Shown one piece after another: positions 43,146 to 52,154 of a stretch of 52,233 nt of DNA. The DNA lies in assembly GCA_934663775.1 (NCBI GenBank), contig CAKUKU010000014.1, positions 1 through 52,233 of the forward strand, written 5' to 3'. How positions within the stretch are numbered: position 1 is the stretch's first letter; every line of letters begins with the position of its first letter. Under the pieces are notes generated by a model. The model was not told where the DNA came from and did no database searches. It saw only the letters and a program-made list of their open reading frames with translations. Source of the DNA: an uncultured Ellagibacter sp. (GTDB lineage Bacteria; Actinomycetota; Coriobacteriia; Coriobacteriales; Eggerthellaceae). The translations under genes and the position numbers were made by a program.

Positions 43146-44552
43146 ATGGAGCGTGAGCGATTCGGGTCGCGTTTGGGGTTCATCCTGGTGAGCGCGGGTT
43201 GCGCCATCGGCTTGGGGAACGTATGGCGCTTCCCCTACATCACAGGCGAGTACGGCGGCGCGGCGTTCGTGCTTTTGTACCTGATCTTCCTCGTGATATT
43301 CGCGCTGCCGGTGCTCGTGATGGAGTTCGCCGCGGGGCGCGCGAGCCAGAAGTCAATCGCGCGCAGCTACGATACGCTCGAGCCTGAAGGCACGAAATGG
43401 CACCGCTTCAAGTGGGTCGGCCTTGCGGGCAACTACCTGCTCATGATGTTTTACACCGTGGTGGCGGGCTGGATGCTCGCCTTCATGGTGAAAAGCGCAA
43501 TGGGAGAATTCAACGGTGCGAGTACCGAACATGTCGCAGGCGTGTTCGGACAGCTTTTGGCCGACCCCGTGCAGATGACGATCTACATGCTGATCATCGT
43601 GGCGATCGGCGTGATCACGACGCGCGCAGGCGTGAAAAACGGCGTCGAGCGCGTGACGAAGGTGATGATGGTCGCGCTGTTCGTCGTGCTCGTGGCGCTG
43701 TGCGTGCGCGCGGTCACGCTGCCGGGCGCCGAAGAGGGCCTCGAGTTCTACCTGATGCCCGACTTCGGGAAGCTTTTCGCGGGGAACACCCCCGCCGAGC
43801 AGTGGGCGACGTTCGGCGACGCGGTGTATGCAGCCCTTGGCCAGGCGTTCTTCACCGTGTCGGTGGGAATGGGCTCGATGGCGATCTTCGGCAGCTACAT
43901 CGGCAAGGACCGCAGCCTTACGGGCGAGGCCGTGCGCGTGGGCGTGCTCGACACGCTGGTCGCGCTCATGGCGGGACTCGTCATCTTCCCGTCGTGCTTC
44001 GCCTTCGGCGTGGAGCCGGCGTCGGGGCCGTCGCTTGTGTTCATCACGCTGCCGATCGTGTTCAACGCGATGCCCTTAGGGCAGCTGTGGGGCACGCTGT
44101 TCTTCCTGTTCATGAGCTTTGCCGCGCTTTCGACGGTGATCGCCGTATTCGAGACGATCATGGCGTTCTCCATGGACCAGTGGGGCACGAGCCGCGAGAA
44201 GGCGTGCCTCGTGAACGGCGCGCTCATCGCGCTTTTGAGCATCCCGTGCGTGCTCGGGTTCAACGTGCTTTCGGGCGCTACCATCCCGGGCATCGGCGAC
44301 ATCCAGTCGATTGAGGACTTCCTCGTGTCGAACAACATCCTGCCGCTGGGTGGGCTGTTTTTGGTACTGTTCGTCACGAGCAAGCGCGGCTGGGGCTGGA
44401 AGAACTTTCTTGCCGAGGCGGACATGGGCGAGGGCATGAAGTTCCCGGCGTGGACGTATCGCTACATGAAGTACGTGCTGCCCGTGGGAATCGGCATCAT
44501 CTTCGTGCTGGGCTACGCGCCCATCGTGAGCACCTGGCTGGGCCTGTCGTAG
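43146..44552 (+). CDS. Neurotransmitter:sodium symporter (SNF) family transporter
   Basis: 468 residues from the ATG at 43146, after GGGGAGG. The N-terminal signature SAGCAIGLGNVWRFPYITGE is the Na+/substrate site of the family, as in LeuT. NYLLMMFYTVVAGW and the MGSMAIFGSYIGKD segment (broken helix six/seven region) fit too. Eleven to twelve helices. Bacterial members import amino acids, commonly Trp, Tyr, Leu or Gly. The substrate cannot be called; a structured leader upstream hints at regulation by a metabolite or by termination. Confidence 0.93.
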   Translation: MERERFGSRLGFILVSAGCAIGLGNVWRFPYITGEYGGAAFVLLYLIFLVIFALPVLVMEFAAGRASQKSIARSYDTLEPEGTKWHRFKWVGLAGNYLLMMFYTVVAGWMLAFMVKSAMGEFNGASTEHVAGVFGQLLADPVQMTIYMLIIVAIGVITTRAGVKNGVERVTKVMMVALFVVLVALCVRAVTLPGAEEGLEFYLMPDFGKLFAGNTPAEQWATFGDAVYAALGQAFFTVSVGMGSMAIFGSYIGKDRSLTGEAVRVGVLDTLVALMAGLVIFPSCFAFGVEPASGPSLVFITLPIVFNAMPLGQLWGTLFFLFMSFAALSTVIAVFETIMAFSMDQWGTSREKACLVNGALIALLSIPCVLGFNVLSGATIPGIGDIQSIEDFLVSNNILPLGGLFLVLFVTSKRGWGWKNFLAEADMGEGMKFPAWTYRYMKYVLPVGIGIIFVLGYAPIVSTWLGLS

Positions 44553-45096
44553 CGACGCTTGCTCGGGGACTGCGTGCTCCGCCCGTTCGCACAAGGGCGG
44601 GCGAAGGCGGGGGCGCTCGAGCTCGCGTTGCAGGAAAGCCTTCTGCCGAATGGCTCTTCGCGATTTCTCCGAAAGGGCGCCGGGTTAACGGCCCGGCGCC
44701 CGAATCGAAGGCAGAGAAGCCTCGGTGTGCAAACGGGCGCGGCTTTCGCCCTTGTTGTTCAGGAGGCTTCTCTTCTCAGATAGTATGATACCTATCGAAT
44801 TATTCTCATTCCAGTCGTGATTTTTCGCAGGTGATATGAGAGAATGTTGCTCGCGTCGCGCCTGCTTGCAAGTAAACCCCAACTAATATGGAGAGCCTAT
44901 GCAGAGAAGGTGTGTAAGCTGCCCTTTTACGGCCTGAAAAGACACACATCGACAACGGTTGCCCCACGTGGAGTGCACAAACGCCGTCGAGGTCGTTATA
45001 ATCCAACAAGTTTGAACTGAAAGTGCTGCGCGCCTGCGCGGCGAAGCCAAAGTTCGTCCGTGCGCGGGCGGCCACAAGTTGTAAGGGGCAGGGCTG
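44553..45096. other. Gene-free region with hairpins and a palindromic, Fur-like site
   Basis: 544 nt. It contains a terminator-like stem at 44675-44701, an 11-bp inverted repeat (AGAGAAGCCTC at 44713 / GAGGCTTCTCT at 44763) enclosing a GGGCG/CGCCC stem, then GATAG...CTATC at 44779-44796 and ATCGAATTATTCTCA at 44794-44808, a partial Fur-type 7-1-7 match. Open frames inside are low-quality. The glycosyltransferase promoter should be here. Confidence 0.5.
44675..44701. terminator. GC-rich perfect stem-loop
   Basis: GGGCGCCGGG (44675-44684) and CCCGGCGCCC (44692-44701), 7-nt loop TTAACGG. About 120 nt after the symporter stop; no T-run follows. Confidence 0.55.
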
Positions 45097-46416
45097 GTGC
45101 TCGACCAATTCTTCTCGCAGATATCGTTCGTGGATATCTTCAACTTCTGCGTCTTCATCACGTTTACTATTTGCTATACCTATCAGCTGTACTACGTGCT
45201 TGTCGTGCTTTCTCGCAAGCCGAAGCAGCTCGTCGCTAAAAAGAACCATCGATACGCCGTCGTCGTCTCCGCCCGCAACGAGAGCGCGGTCATCGGCGAT
45301 TTGATCCACTCTATCAAGGTGCAGAACTACCCGACAGAGCTGATCGACGTGTTCGTCATCGCCGACAACTGCACCGACGACACTGCCGACGTGGCGCGCG
45401 AGGCGGGCGCGACCGTGTTCAAGCGCTTCAACACCGAGCAGGTTGGCAAGGGCTACGCGCTCGATTACGGCTTCAAGATCATACGCAGCCAGTACGCCGA
45501 CCGCGGCTACGAAGCGTATTTCGTCTTCGACGCGGACAACGTGCTCGACGTGAACTACTTCCGCGAGATGAACAAGACCTTCGACAACGGCGCGAAGGCG
45601 TCCACGAGCTACCGCAACTCCAAGAACTACGACTCCAACTGGATTTCCGCGGGCTATGCCGTATGGTTCCTGCGCGAGGCCAAGTTCCTGAATCAGGCCC
45701 GCCTTACGCTCAACACGAGCTGCGCGGTGTCGGGCACGGGCTTCTTCATTGCCGCTGACATTATCGAGAAGAATGACGGCTGGAGATGGCACCTGCTCAC
45801 CGAGGACATCGAGTTCTCCGCGAACAGCATCCTTGAGGGCATCCGCATCGCCTACACTCCGACGGCGGTCCTCTACGACGAGCAGCCCGTCACCTTCCGC
45901 GATTCCTGGAACCAGCGCTTCCGCTGGGCGAAGGGCTTCTACCAGGTGTTTTGGCATTACGGCGCGCGCCTTGCGAAGGGCATCTTCACCAACCCCAAAG
46001 GTTCCCGCTTCGCCTGCTACGACATGCTCATGACCATCGCCCCCGGCATGCTGCTCACCATCGTGTCGGTCGTCTTCAACGCGATCATCATCGTGCTTGC
46101 GGCGACGGGCGCCATGTCGACCGGCATCATGATTGCAAGCTCCATCTCCTCGATTTTCTTCTGCCTGTTCAACTACGTCATGTTCATGTTCCTCTTCGGC
46201 GTGCTCACCACGTTCGTCGAGTGGGATTCCATCCACGCGCCCACGCGCAAGAAGGTGCTCTACATGTTCACCTTCCCGTTCTTCATGCTGACGTATGTGC
46301 CCATCGCGCTTGTCGCGCTCGTGAAGAAGTGCCAGTGGAAGCCGATCAAGCACAGCATCTCGGTCGACGTCGAGGAGTTCTCGGAAGCCCAGCAGGGCAT
46401 CGCCGCACAGAAGTAA
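45097..46416 (+). CDS. Membrane-bound family 2 glycosyltransferase
   Basis: 439 residues from a GTG at 45097, preceded by AAGGGGC. An N-terminal helix (about 12-38) leads to a GT-A domain with VVVSARNESAVI, YFVFDADN (DxD), the TED motif in HLLTEDIEFS and QRFRW (QxxRW). Three to four C-terminal helices follow. This architecture is shared by processive polysaccharide synthases and by cellulose/hyaluronan synthase relatives. It probably adds sugars to an envelope polysaccharide or lipid. No other cell-wall genes adjoin it. Confidence 0.9.
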   Translation: MLDQFFSQISFVDIFNFCVFITFTICYTYQLYYVLVVLSRKPKQLVAKKNHRYAVVVSARNESAVIGDLIHSIKVQNYPTELIDVFVIADNCTDDTADVAREAGATVFKRFNTEQVGKGYALDYGFKIIRSQYADRGYEAYFVFDADNVLDVNYFREMNKTFDNGAKASTSYRNSKNYDSNWISAGYAVWFLREAKFLNQARLTLNTSCAVSGTGFFIAADIIEKNDGWRWHLLTEDIEFSANSILEGIRIAYTPTAVLYDEQPVTFRDSWNQRFRWAKGFYQVFWHYGARLAKGIFTNPKGSRFACYDMLMTIAPGMLLTIVSVVFNAIIIVLAATGAMSTGIMIASSISSIFFCLFNYVMFMFLFGVLTTFVEWDSIHAPTRKKVLYMFTFPFFMLTYVPIALVALVKKCQWKPIKHSISVDVEEFSEAQQGIAAQK

Positions 46417-46453
46417 GCGCGCAGCGGCTTCTCGCAGAGCGAACGTTTTCCAG

Positions 46454-46483
46454 CGGAGGGTCCTTTCAGGGCCCTCCGTTTTT
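46454..46483. terminator. Intrinsic terminator between convergent genes
   Basis: CGGAGGGTCC, loop TTTCA, GGGCCCTCCG, then TTTTTA on the plus strand. It ends the glycosyltransferase gene. Confidence 0.85.
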
Positions 46484-46550
46484 ATGGGTGGGGAAGGCGC
46501 AGTTCGCAAAAGAGCCTGCGTCGCGAGAGCTTGCGGGTTCTTCTCGCTCA

Positions 46551-47303
46551 TCAAGCCCGTGCGAAGGTGAGGCAGTGCACGTCCCTCCCGCCCGCTTCCC
46601 GTATCGCATCGCACGCGGCGAACAGCGTGGCGCCCGTCGTGCACACGTCGTCGATGAGCAGGATGCTCTCCGGCGCGCTCGCGCCCGGCAGTGAGGACAC
46701 GGCATGTGACATGTTTCCCATGCGCGCGCGGCGCGAGAGTCCACGCTGGTCGTGGGCGTGCGGCGGCGAAAGCAGCGGGATGACGGGTCGCCCGATTGCG
46801 AATGCCACCTCCTGCGCGAGGAGTTCCGCATGGTCGAACCCTCGGCGAGCCCGGGCTTTACGGGTGGCGGGGATGAACGTGACACCTGCCACCTCGCTTG
46901 CGATCTCGGGGGAGAGATAGCAGGCCATATAGCGCGCCATCTCCGTTGCAAGTCGTTGCTCGCCCCCGTCCTTGTAGACGACGGCGATGCGGCGCGAGCT
47001 TTCGGTCAGCTCGAAGGGGCTCACGAGGCTCGAGAACGCCACATCCTTGCGGCCTGTCGCGGCAAGCATCACGGGATTGCACTCGGTGCACTGCGTATGT
47101 CCCCAGGGGGCGCCGCAGATGGGGCACGCGCGCCAAAGGTCGATGAAGGGAAGCTCGCTTCTGCAACGTTCGCACAAAAGCTCGCCGAGTTCGTCGCAGA
47201 TGGCGCAGCGGGTGGGCCAAAGCGTCTCCGCGACAGCCTGCGCCGCCGCCTCGGCGTAGAGGCGCGCGGTGTCGGCGAGAGTGGTTGTCGCAAAGGCTGT
47301 CAT
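46551..47303 (-). CDS. comF: ComF-family phosphoribosyltransferase
   Basis: 250 residues from the ATG at 47303. Four Cys pairs near the N-terminus (CAIC, CERC, CPIC, CTEC at about 30-75) form the zinc ribbon of ComFC proteins. The phosphoribosyltransferase domain follows, with FIPATRKARARRGFDHAELLA and the PRPP loop ILLIDDVCTTGATL. ComF helps DNA uptake in naturally competent bacteria and is otherwise of uncertain role. No other competence genes are seen here. An extended N-terminus from 47387 is possible but poorly supported. Confidence 0.9.
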   Translation of the reverse strand: MTAFATTTLADTARLYAEAAAQAVAETLWPTRCAICDELGELLCERCRSELPFIDLWRACPICGAPWGHTQCTECNPVMLAATGRKDVAFSSLVSPFELTESSRRIAVVYKDGGEQRLATEMARYMACYLSPEIASEVAGVTFIPATRKARARRGFDHAELLAQEVAFAIGRPVIPLLSPPHAHDQRGLSRRARMGNMSHAVSSLPGASAPESILLIDDVCTTGATLFAACDAIREAGGRDVHCLTFARA

Positions 47304-47752
47304 GCTTCGGAGTGTAGCGAGCAGTTCTTGCAGAAACCTTGCAGCGGCCCGCGGGCGAGAGGAGATGTGCTCGCGTATGCGGCACACGAGGCGCGAACCC
47401 CGCGTGTTTCACGCTTCCATGTGGAATGATGTATGTACTTCTATTCACTGTTGTCGTTCTGCTACACTGAAACGTGCTTCTTTCGGGTCTGTAGTTGCGG
47501 AGGCGCCATGCGCTTCTCAGTCCAAGGCAGACGCGGTCGAAAGGATCCACGTAAGTTCGCGCGTTTCTGCGCGCAGCGAGCATGGCGCGTCCTAGAGGTA
47601 AGTCGCACCGCCCGACACCTAATTCGCGCGGCACGAGGCCGCCGCGGGCGAGAGGAACCACGGGTGCAAGCTCACGTCCCAGTGCGCGAGTGTGGGGGCA
47701 AAGACTAGGTCAGCCGAAAGAGGCGCATGAAAACGAGCAGACGGAGGTTGTG
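47304..47752. other. Long leader region before an SBP gene, no gene recognised
   Basis: 449 nt. A 91-codon open frame (47433-47708) is extremely Arg-rich and uses codons rare in neighbouring genes, so I do not call it. The sequence may hold a structured 5' leader for the substrate-binding protein, but I could not match a known riboswitch, tmRNA, SRP RNA or RNase P RNA. Confidence 0.4.
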
Positions 47753-48733
47753 GTGACGAAACGTTTTCGGAAGGCTGTCCTTTGCGTGGCGATTGGCTGC
47801 GCCATGGTGCTCGCGGTCGCGTTGACGGGGTGCCAGTCCAATTCCACCTACGAGCCCGAAACGAAGACCCCCCAGGTCCAATCCCCGACTATCAAGGAAG
47901 CCGGCGTTTTGCGCGTCGGCGTGAACACAGCTCGCGCACCGCTCGCCGGCATGTCGGGCAACAAGATTGTCGGCATCGACGTCGACGTGGCGGCTGCCCT
48001 CGCCGACAGTCTCGGCTTGAAGCTCTCGATTGTGGACACGGGAAGCGACCCCGAAGGCGCGCTCAAGGACGGCTCGGTCGACATCGTGCTCGGCATCGAC
48101 AAGTCCTCAAGTGACGGATCGTTCTGGAAATCCGATTCCTATCTGCCGACGGGCATCGCGCTTTTCGCTATGTCGAAGAACGCCGCCGTTCCCACCGCGT
48201 CGACCGGCGCGAAGTTCGCCGCGCAGGTTTCCTCCACGAGCGCGTGGGCGGTCATGAACGAGTTCGGCGACACGTCTCTCACGTCCACTTCAAGCCCGAA
48301 GGAGGCTTTTGCGGCCCTGAGCTCGGGGAAGGTGCAGTACGTGGCGTCCGATGCGATCATCGGCACGTATTACGCGAACGGGTCGAACATCGATGCGAGC
48401 ATCGTCGCGCTCATGCAGCAGCCGAGCGGCTACTGCGTCGGTGTGCTCGACGGCAACTCTGAGCTTAAGACCGCCGTTGCGGGCGCGATTTCCTCGCTGA
48501 CCTCGAATGGAGTTATGGACGTTATCCAGTCGAAGTGGTTGGGCGAAAGCATCGATCTTTCGTCGGTGAAGCTCACTGCCGGGGCGACGTCGGGCGCGAA
48601 GGCGAAGTCGGACTCGACGACAAATGGCGCGACCTCGACCGATTCGGCGTCTGCTGGCACGAGCGAGCAGAGCGACGCCGCGTCTTCGGCGGGCGTGTCG
48701 ACCGCAGGCTCCAACGCCGTGAAGGCGTCGTAG
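47753..48733 (+). CDS. Amino-acid-type ABC transporter substrate-binding lipoprotein
   Basis: 326 residues from a GTG at 47753, 5 nt after GGAGG. Signal peptide with lipobox ALTGC, a short linker, then a periplasmic-binding fold of the polar amino acid class (SBP_bac_3): AGVLRVGVNTARAPLAG, KIVGIDVDVAAALADSLG, and IVLGIDKSSSDG in place of the usual GMT motif. The final 50 residues are Ser/Ala/Thr-rich and unlike the family. No permease or ATPase gene follows, so it is an orphan binding protein or the partner genes are elsewhere. Confidence 0.87.
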   Translation: MTKRFRKAVLCVAIGCAMVLAVALTGCQSNSTYEPETKTPQVQSPTIKEAGVLRVGVNTARAPLAGMSGNKIVGIDVDVAAALADSLGLKLSIVDTGSDPEGALKDGSVDIVLGIDKSSSDGSFWKSDSYLPTGIALFAMSKNAAVPTASTGAKFAAQVSSTSAWAVMNEFGDTSLTSTSSPKEAFAALSSGKVQYVASDAIIGTYYANGSNIDASIVALMQQPSGYCVGVLDGNSELKTAVAGAISSLTSNGVMDVIQSKWLGESIDLSSVKLTAGATSGAKAKSDSTTNGATSTDSASAGTSEQSDAASSAGVSTAGSNAVKAS

Positions 48734-48826
48734 CGCGAAGGCTTGTGGGCAAGAAGCCCTCGAGCGTCGACGCTCTCGCGTCCCAACCACCCATCGTGCT
48801 CATCGCACCGCCAAGTCGAAGCGAAA

Positions 48827-48871
48827 CGAGAACCCTCCAAAAGGTTTGATTAGCCTCTCGGAGGGTTCTCG
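48827..48871. terminator. 12-bp stem-loop, terminator-like
   Basis: CGAGAACCCTCC (48827-48838) with GGAGGGTTCTCG (48860-48871), loop 21 nt. It lies about 95 nt past the SBP stop; the following sequence is not T-rich. Confidence 0.6.
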
Positions 48872-48910
48872 ACTATCTGCATGAATTCAATCAAAGAGCA
48901 GGATTGAACA

Positions 48911-48989
48911 ATTCCCACTCGACAGCGTCGATTCTGCCGTCCCGTCACTCCAGTTGCACTCAACCTTCGGCATCGGCGCGCAACGCGTG
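48911..48989. repeat. 79-nt direct repeat, left copy
   Basis: Matches 52155-52233 without gaps, 65 of 79 positions by hand count. Begins ATTCCCACTCGA and ends AACGCGTG. Both may extend further at the CGCGTG side; the right copy is cut by the window end. Confidence 0.85.
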
Positions 48990-49474
48990 CCGCCGCGTGA
49001 CGCGGCGTAGCGTCTCACCGGCTTCGGGGGCTAAAGCCGGGGCGGCTTCAAAAACTCGCCTTAAACTCAGGGCGTTGAGTTTTCGTTTTTGTCCCAAAGG
49101 GCACAGCGGACAATCTTTGGAGGCTCGATAGCGCCGAAAGCGCCCGTTTCGAAACTCAACCGCCCTCTAGCCAGCAAGCCGCCAGCTGCAATCGTAAGCG
49201 AATCAACGCGGGTGGCTTGCGCGCCGTTCGCAAAACCCCAGGTCGCAGGTCTTCGCCATCGGCGGGAAAAGTGAGTAGTCTCAGGTGGCTTTCCCATGAG
49301 TCACGGAACGGCCTGGGGCTTCGCTCGCGTCCAGATCGATTTGCGCGCGTTCGAGCTCCTGCGCGGGCGATGATATGAAGTAGATGATTTTTCGTCAGGA
49401 GGGCATCCAAGTGCCGGAGCGTTTCCCTCGGCTGTTTCTTATCCGGGAAAACCCCGGATAGCCCCACGCTGCGC
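48990..49474. other. Region without a recognised gene
   Basis: 485 nt. It contains an AAACTCA/TGAGTTT inverted repeat near 49062-49081, TTTTTGTCCC at about 49086 that reappears inverted near 51877, and only short frames. It looks like decayed mobile or accessory DNA. Confidence 0.4.
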
Positions 49475-50683
49475 TCAGAACCCCTGCTCGCCGAGCAGCC
49501 ACCTCGCGAGGTCCAGCACGAGGACGCCCTCCCGGGTATAGGGCTCATGCCTCGTGCGGGCGATGAGGATCTTCGGGAACGCATCCCTGATGGACAGAAG
49601 CGGCGCGAGCTCCCTCTCGAGCGTCGATTCGGAGCTGATGTCGTCGCTCACCTGGATGTAGACGAGCTCCGACCCCCTCTTCGCGACGAAGTCGACCTCC
49701 TTTTGGTACAGCTTCCCGACGTAGGTCTCGTAGCCTCGCCTCATCAGCTCCAGGAAGACCGCGTTCTCGTACATGCGGCCCCAGTCCATGTTACGCGTCC
49801 CCAGGACCGCATAGCGCATTCCCGAGTCGCATACGTAATGCTTCGCCTGCGTGCTCAGGTACTTCTTTCCCTTGATGTCGTAGCGCTTCGCCTCGTAGAA
49901 GACGAAGGCGTCGCGGAGGTAGGAGATGTAGCGCCCGACGGTGACGTGGTTGGTGGGAACCCTGTTGGCGTCGAGCACGTTGGCGATGTTGTTGGGCGAG
50001 TTGAGGTTGCCGGAGTTGTCCATCATGTACTCGGCCAGCCTCTCCAGCACGGTGGAGTCGGGCAGCGAGAACTTCTGGACGAGGTCGCGCGCGAGGATGG
50101 TCTTGTAGACGTCGCGGATGTAGCCGTACGACTCCGAGATGTCATCGTAATCGTAGGACCCGGCGAGCCCGCCGCGTCTGATGAACCCGTCGAAGTCGTC
50201 GTCGACGGCCCCTTGCCCGCCGAAGTAGGAGCGGTATTCGCCGAAGCTGAAAGGGAGGATGTGAACCTCCCTATGACGCCCCGTGAACAGGGTCGCCAGG
50301 TCCGAACTCAGGAGGAACGCGTTCGATCCCGTGAGGTAGACATCCCATCCGCCGCGCGCATGAATGCTGTTAATCGCCTTCTCGAAGCCCTCGCACAGCT
50401 GCACCTCGTCGATGAAGAGGCGGTTGCGGGTGCCCTCTTTGTACCGCTCTATGATTTCGCGATGCAGCGCGTGGTACTCGAGCAGCGGCTCGTTGTCGAG
50501 GTCCAGCAGGTCGATGTAGACGTTGTTGGAGGACGGGTCTTTCCGTGCGACGGAGGCGGAGAACGCCTTCATGAGCTCGGACTTGCCGGAGCGGCGCATC
50601 CCCGTGATCACCTTGATGTCCCGGGTGCCCTCGAGCGCCCAAAGCCGCTCCATGTACGTGTTGCGATCTACCCAAGCCATCAT
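49475..50683 (-). CDS. DUF4143-type P-loop ATPase
   Basis: 402 residues (a second ATG at 50680 is equally plausible; GGAAGGAG lies upstream). The ATPase domain has Walker A GMRRSGKSE near residue 30, Walker B LFIDEVQLCEGF, and sensor-like VYLTGSNAFLLSSDL. The C-terminal DUF4143 domain contains KKYLSTQAKHYVCDSGMRYA and the nuclease-like motif EVDFVAKRGSELVYIQVS, a PD-(D/E)xK-like pattern. Such proteins are common, often near accessory or toxin-antitoxin genes; their biochemical role is uncertain. It lies alone between two pieces of accessory DNA. Confidence 0.9.
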   Translation of the reverse strand: MMAWVDRNTYMERLWALEGTRDIKVITGMRRSGKSELMKAFSASVARKDPSSNNVYIDLLDLDNEPLLEYHALHREIIERYKEGTRNRLFIDEVQLCEGFEKAINSIHARGGWDVYLTGSNAFLLSSDLATLFTGRHREVHILPFSFGEYRSYFGGQGAVDDDFDGFIRRGGLAGSYDYDDISESYGYIRDVYKTILARDLVQKFSLPDSTVLERLAEYMMDNSGNLNSPNNIANVLDANRVPTNHVTVGRYISYLRDAFVFYEAKRYDIKGKKYLSTQAKHYVCDSGMRYAVLGTRNMDWGRMYENAVFLELMRRGYETYVGKLYQKEVDFVAKRGSELVYIQVSDDISSESTLERELAPLLSIRDAFPKILIARTRHEPYTREGVLVLDLARWLLGEQGF

Positions 50684-50696
50684 CCGCTCCTTCCCA

Positions 50697-50731
50697 GTTT
50701 CGAAACTCGAATTATTTTAAAGTTTCGAAAC
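50697..50731. promoter_or_regulatory. Pair of GTTTCGAAAC palindromes, candidate operator
   Basis: Two copies of a perfect 10-bp palindrome (50697-50706 and 50722-50731), start to start 25 bp, immediately before the DUF4143 ATPase start. The first extends to 12 bp (A...T). An AT-rich spacer may hold the -10. Confidence 0.65.
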
Positions 50732-50739
50732 CGAGAAGG

Positions 50740-51105
50740 CAATATGCGCAAGGATGCGTCGAGGACGGCGGGTACGGCGTCGCTCGCATCGTCTTCGGCG
50801 CAGAGCCGTCCGATGAGGAGATCCTGCAATTCGTTGTAGGCAAATGGGGGAAGCTCTCGTTCTTCGGTGACGAACCTACGGAGGCAAGCAAGCCCATAAA
50901 GAACCCCAAGCGGCGCGCTCGCGAGGCATCGAAGGCCCTCAAGCAGCCGGCGATGAGCACCAAGGCGCAGCAGGCGCTCGCGGATCAGCGGGAGGCAACG
51001 AAGCAGGAGTCGGCTCGCGCAAGAAGTCGACGCCACGTGGAAAAGGCGGAGGCGCGCTTCGAGCAGCGAAAGCTGAAGCGCAAGCAAAAGCATCGCGGGC
51101 ATTGA
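50740..51105 (+). pseudogene. 5'-truncated yjdF (DUF2992) remnant
   Basis: The plus-strand frame ending TGA at 51103-51105 encodes a YjdF-type C-terminus: YGVARIVFGAEPSDEE, LSFFGDEPTEAS, KPIKNPKRRAREASKALK, STKAQQALADQREATKQE, and a Lys/Arg-rich end finishing HRGH. Full-length YjdF starts with about 25-30 more residues including a conserved Trp; here the frame runs back without any start codon into the DUF4143 upstream region. The 5' end was probably lost when the neighbouring segment was inserted or recombined. In Bacillus this protein is linked to a riboswitch, which is not seen here. Confidence 0.75.
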
Positions 51106-51218
51106 TCGGCGCCGATGGAGGTCCTAGCGCGAACAGGGCTACGTCCCCTGTTCACGTCCCGAAAGAAGTCGGGTATGATACACGCATTTCTTAAGAATAC
51201 AGTTGGGGGAAGGATACT

Positions 51219-51611
51219 ATGGAGACGACTTGGGCCGACCTGCACGAAGCCGCAATGAAGGTTCTGAAACCGCGTGAAGTGTCCAGCATGATTGAAGCTG
51301 GCGGCGTTGCTGCTGCGGTGGAATCTTCTTCTGGAGAGATTTACGTCGGCGTCTGCGTAGACACCGCCTGCACGCTGGGCGTGTGCGCCGAGCGAAACGC
51401 CATCTTCAATATGATTACGAATGGCGAGGATGCAGTTCGGCGCGTGATCGCCGTAGACAACGGCGGCAACGCGGTTCCTCCTTGTGGAGCTTGTCGGGAG
51501 CTGATGAGCCAGCTCATGCCGGAGCATTATCGGGAAATCGAGATCATGATGGATTACGCGAACGGCCGCGTTGCCGCGCTGGGAGATCTGACACCTGAAT
51601 GGTGGTTTTGA
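51219..51611 (+). CDS. Cytidine deaminase-like protein
   Basis: 130 residues after GGGGAAGGA. The zinc site is complete: CAERNA (nucleophile Glu plus Cys/His-type ligand) and PPCGACRELM. Length and the absence of a second domain fit short homotetrameric cytidine deaminases or the blasticidin-S deaminase group. The active-site flanks do not let me choose between pyrimidine salvage and resistance to nucleoside antibiotics. A TATGAT -10 lies near 51174. It stands alone in the accessory segment. Confidence 0.87.
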   Translation: METTWADLHEAAMKVLKPREVSSMIEAGGVAAAVESSSGEIYVGVCVDTACTLGVCAERNAIFNMITNGEDAVRRVIAVDNGGNAVPPCGACRELMSQLMPEHYREIEIMMDYANGRVAALGDLTPEWWF

Positions 51612-52000
51612 AGCAGTATGGCTTGAGGAGGGCGCACCTCAACAAGGAGCCGTCTCAAAGGGCAGGACATTCTCGAGGATGAAAACATGCGGCCACGGAG
51701 CGATTGATGCCCTTGGAAACCCCTCTGAAAATGCGCTTTTCGCAGTCAAAAGAAGATGTGCCGTAACAAGGAAATCGAAGCTCTCGTCAACGCAGCCCGG
51801 CAAGCAGGAATTGGAGCCGGATAGATTTGAGTTTCACGGACTCCGAAACGGCCCCGTTTCGCCATCGGGGACAAAAACCGCGCGTCCACTCACTTGGGAT
51901 AAATCCTTACTCCCATTCCTCCGAATACCGCCCCGTGCTTTGCCGTTTTGAAACTCAGGGAGTTAATAGCGAAATCGCAGGTGAAAGGGAGTAAAACGGC

Positions 52001-52037
52001 AAAGAAAAAGCCTCCGTCCCAGCATGGGAACGGAGGC
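52001..52037 (-). terminator. Intrinsic terminator of a minus-strand gene beyond the window
   Basis: On the minus strand GCCTCCGTTCCC, a short loop, and GGGACGGAGGC form an 11-bp stem with one bulged base, followed by TTTTTCTTT. It must end a transcript entering from the right. Confidence 0.75.
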
Positions 52038-52154
52038 CAGATTATCGTATTTACTCACCGCCGTCGCTGGCGGCTTTGCCATGACTCCCGTACGAAACGA
52101 AACTCAGCGGTACAGTGCGGCACTCAAAACCGCAGGTCAGAACCCTATCGGCCT

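Noticed and set aside
44806..46644. A 612-codon minus-strand frame
   Set aside because: Shadow of the glycosyltransferase, which has DxD, TED and QxxRW motifs.
47433..47708. Arg-rich 91-codon frame before the SBP gene
   Set aside because: Codon use unlike neighbours, no ribosome-binding site, no recognisable domain.
51131..51153. GAACAGGG/CCCTGTTC hairpin as a terminator
   Set aside because: An 8-bp stem without a T-run; could equally be a REP-like repeat, so not annotated.
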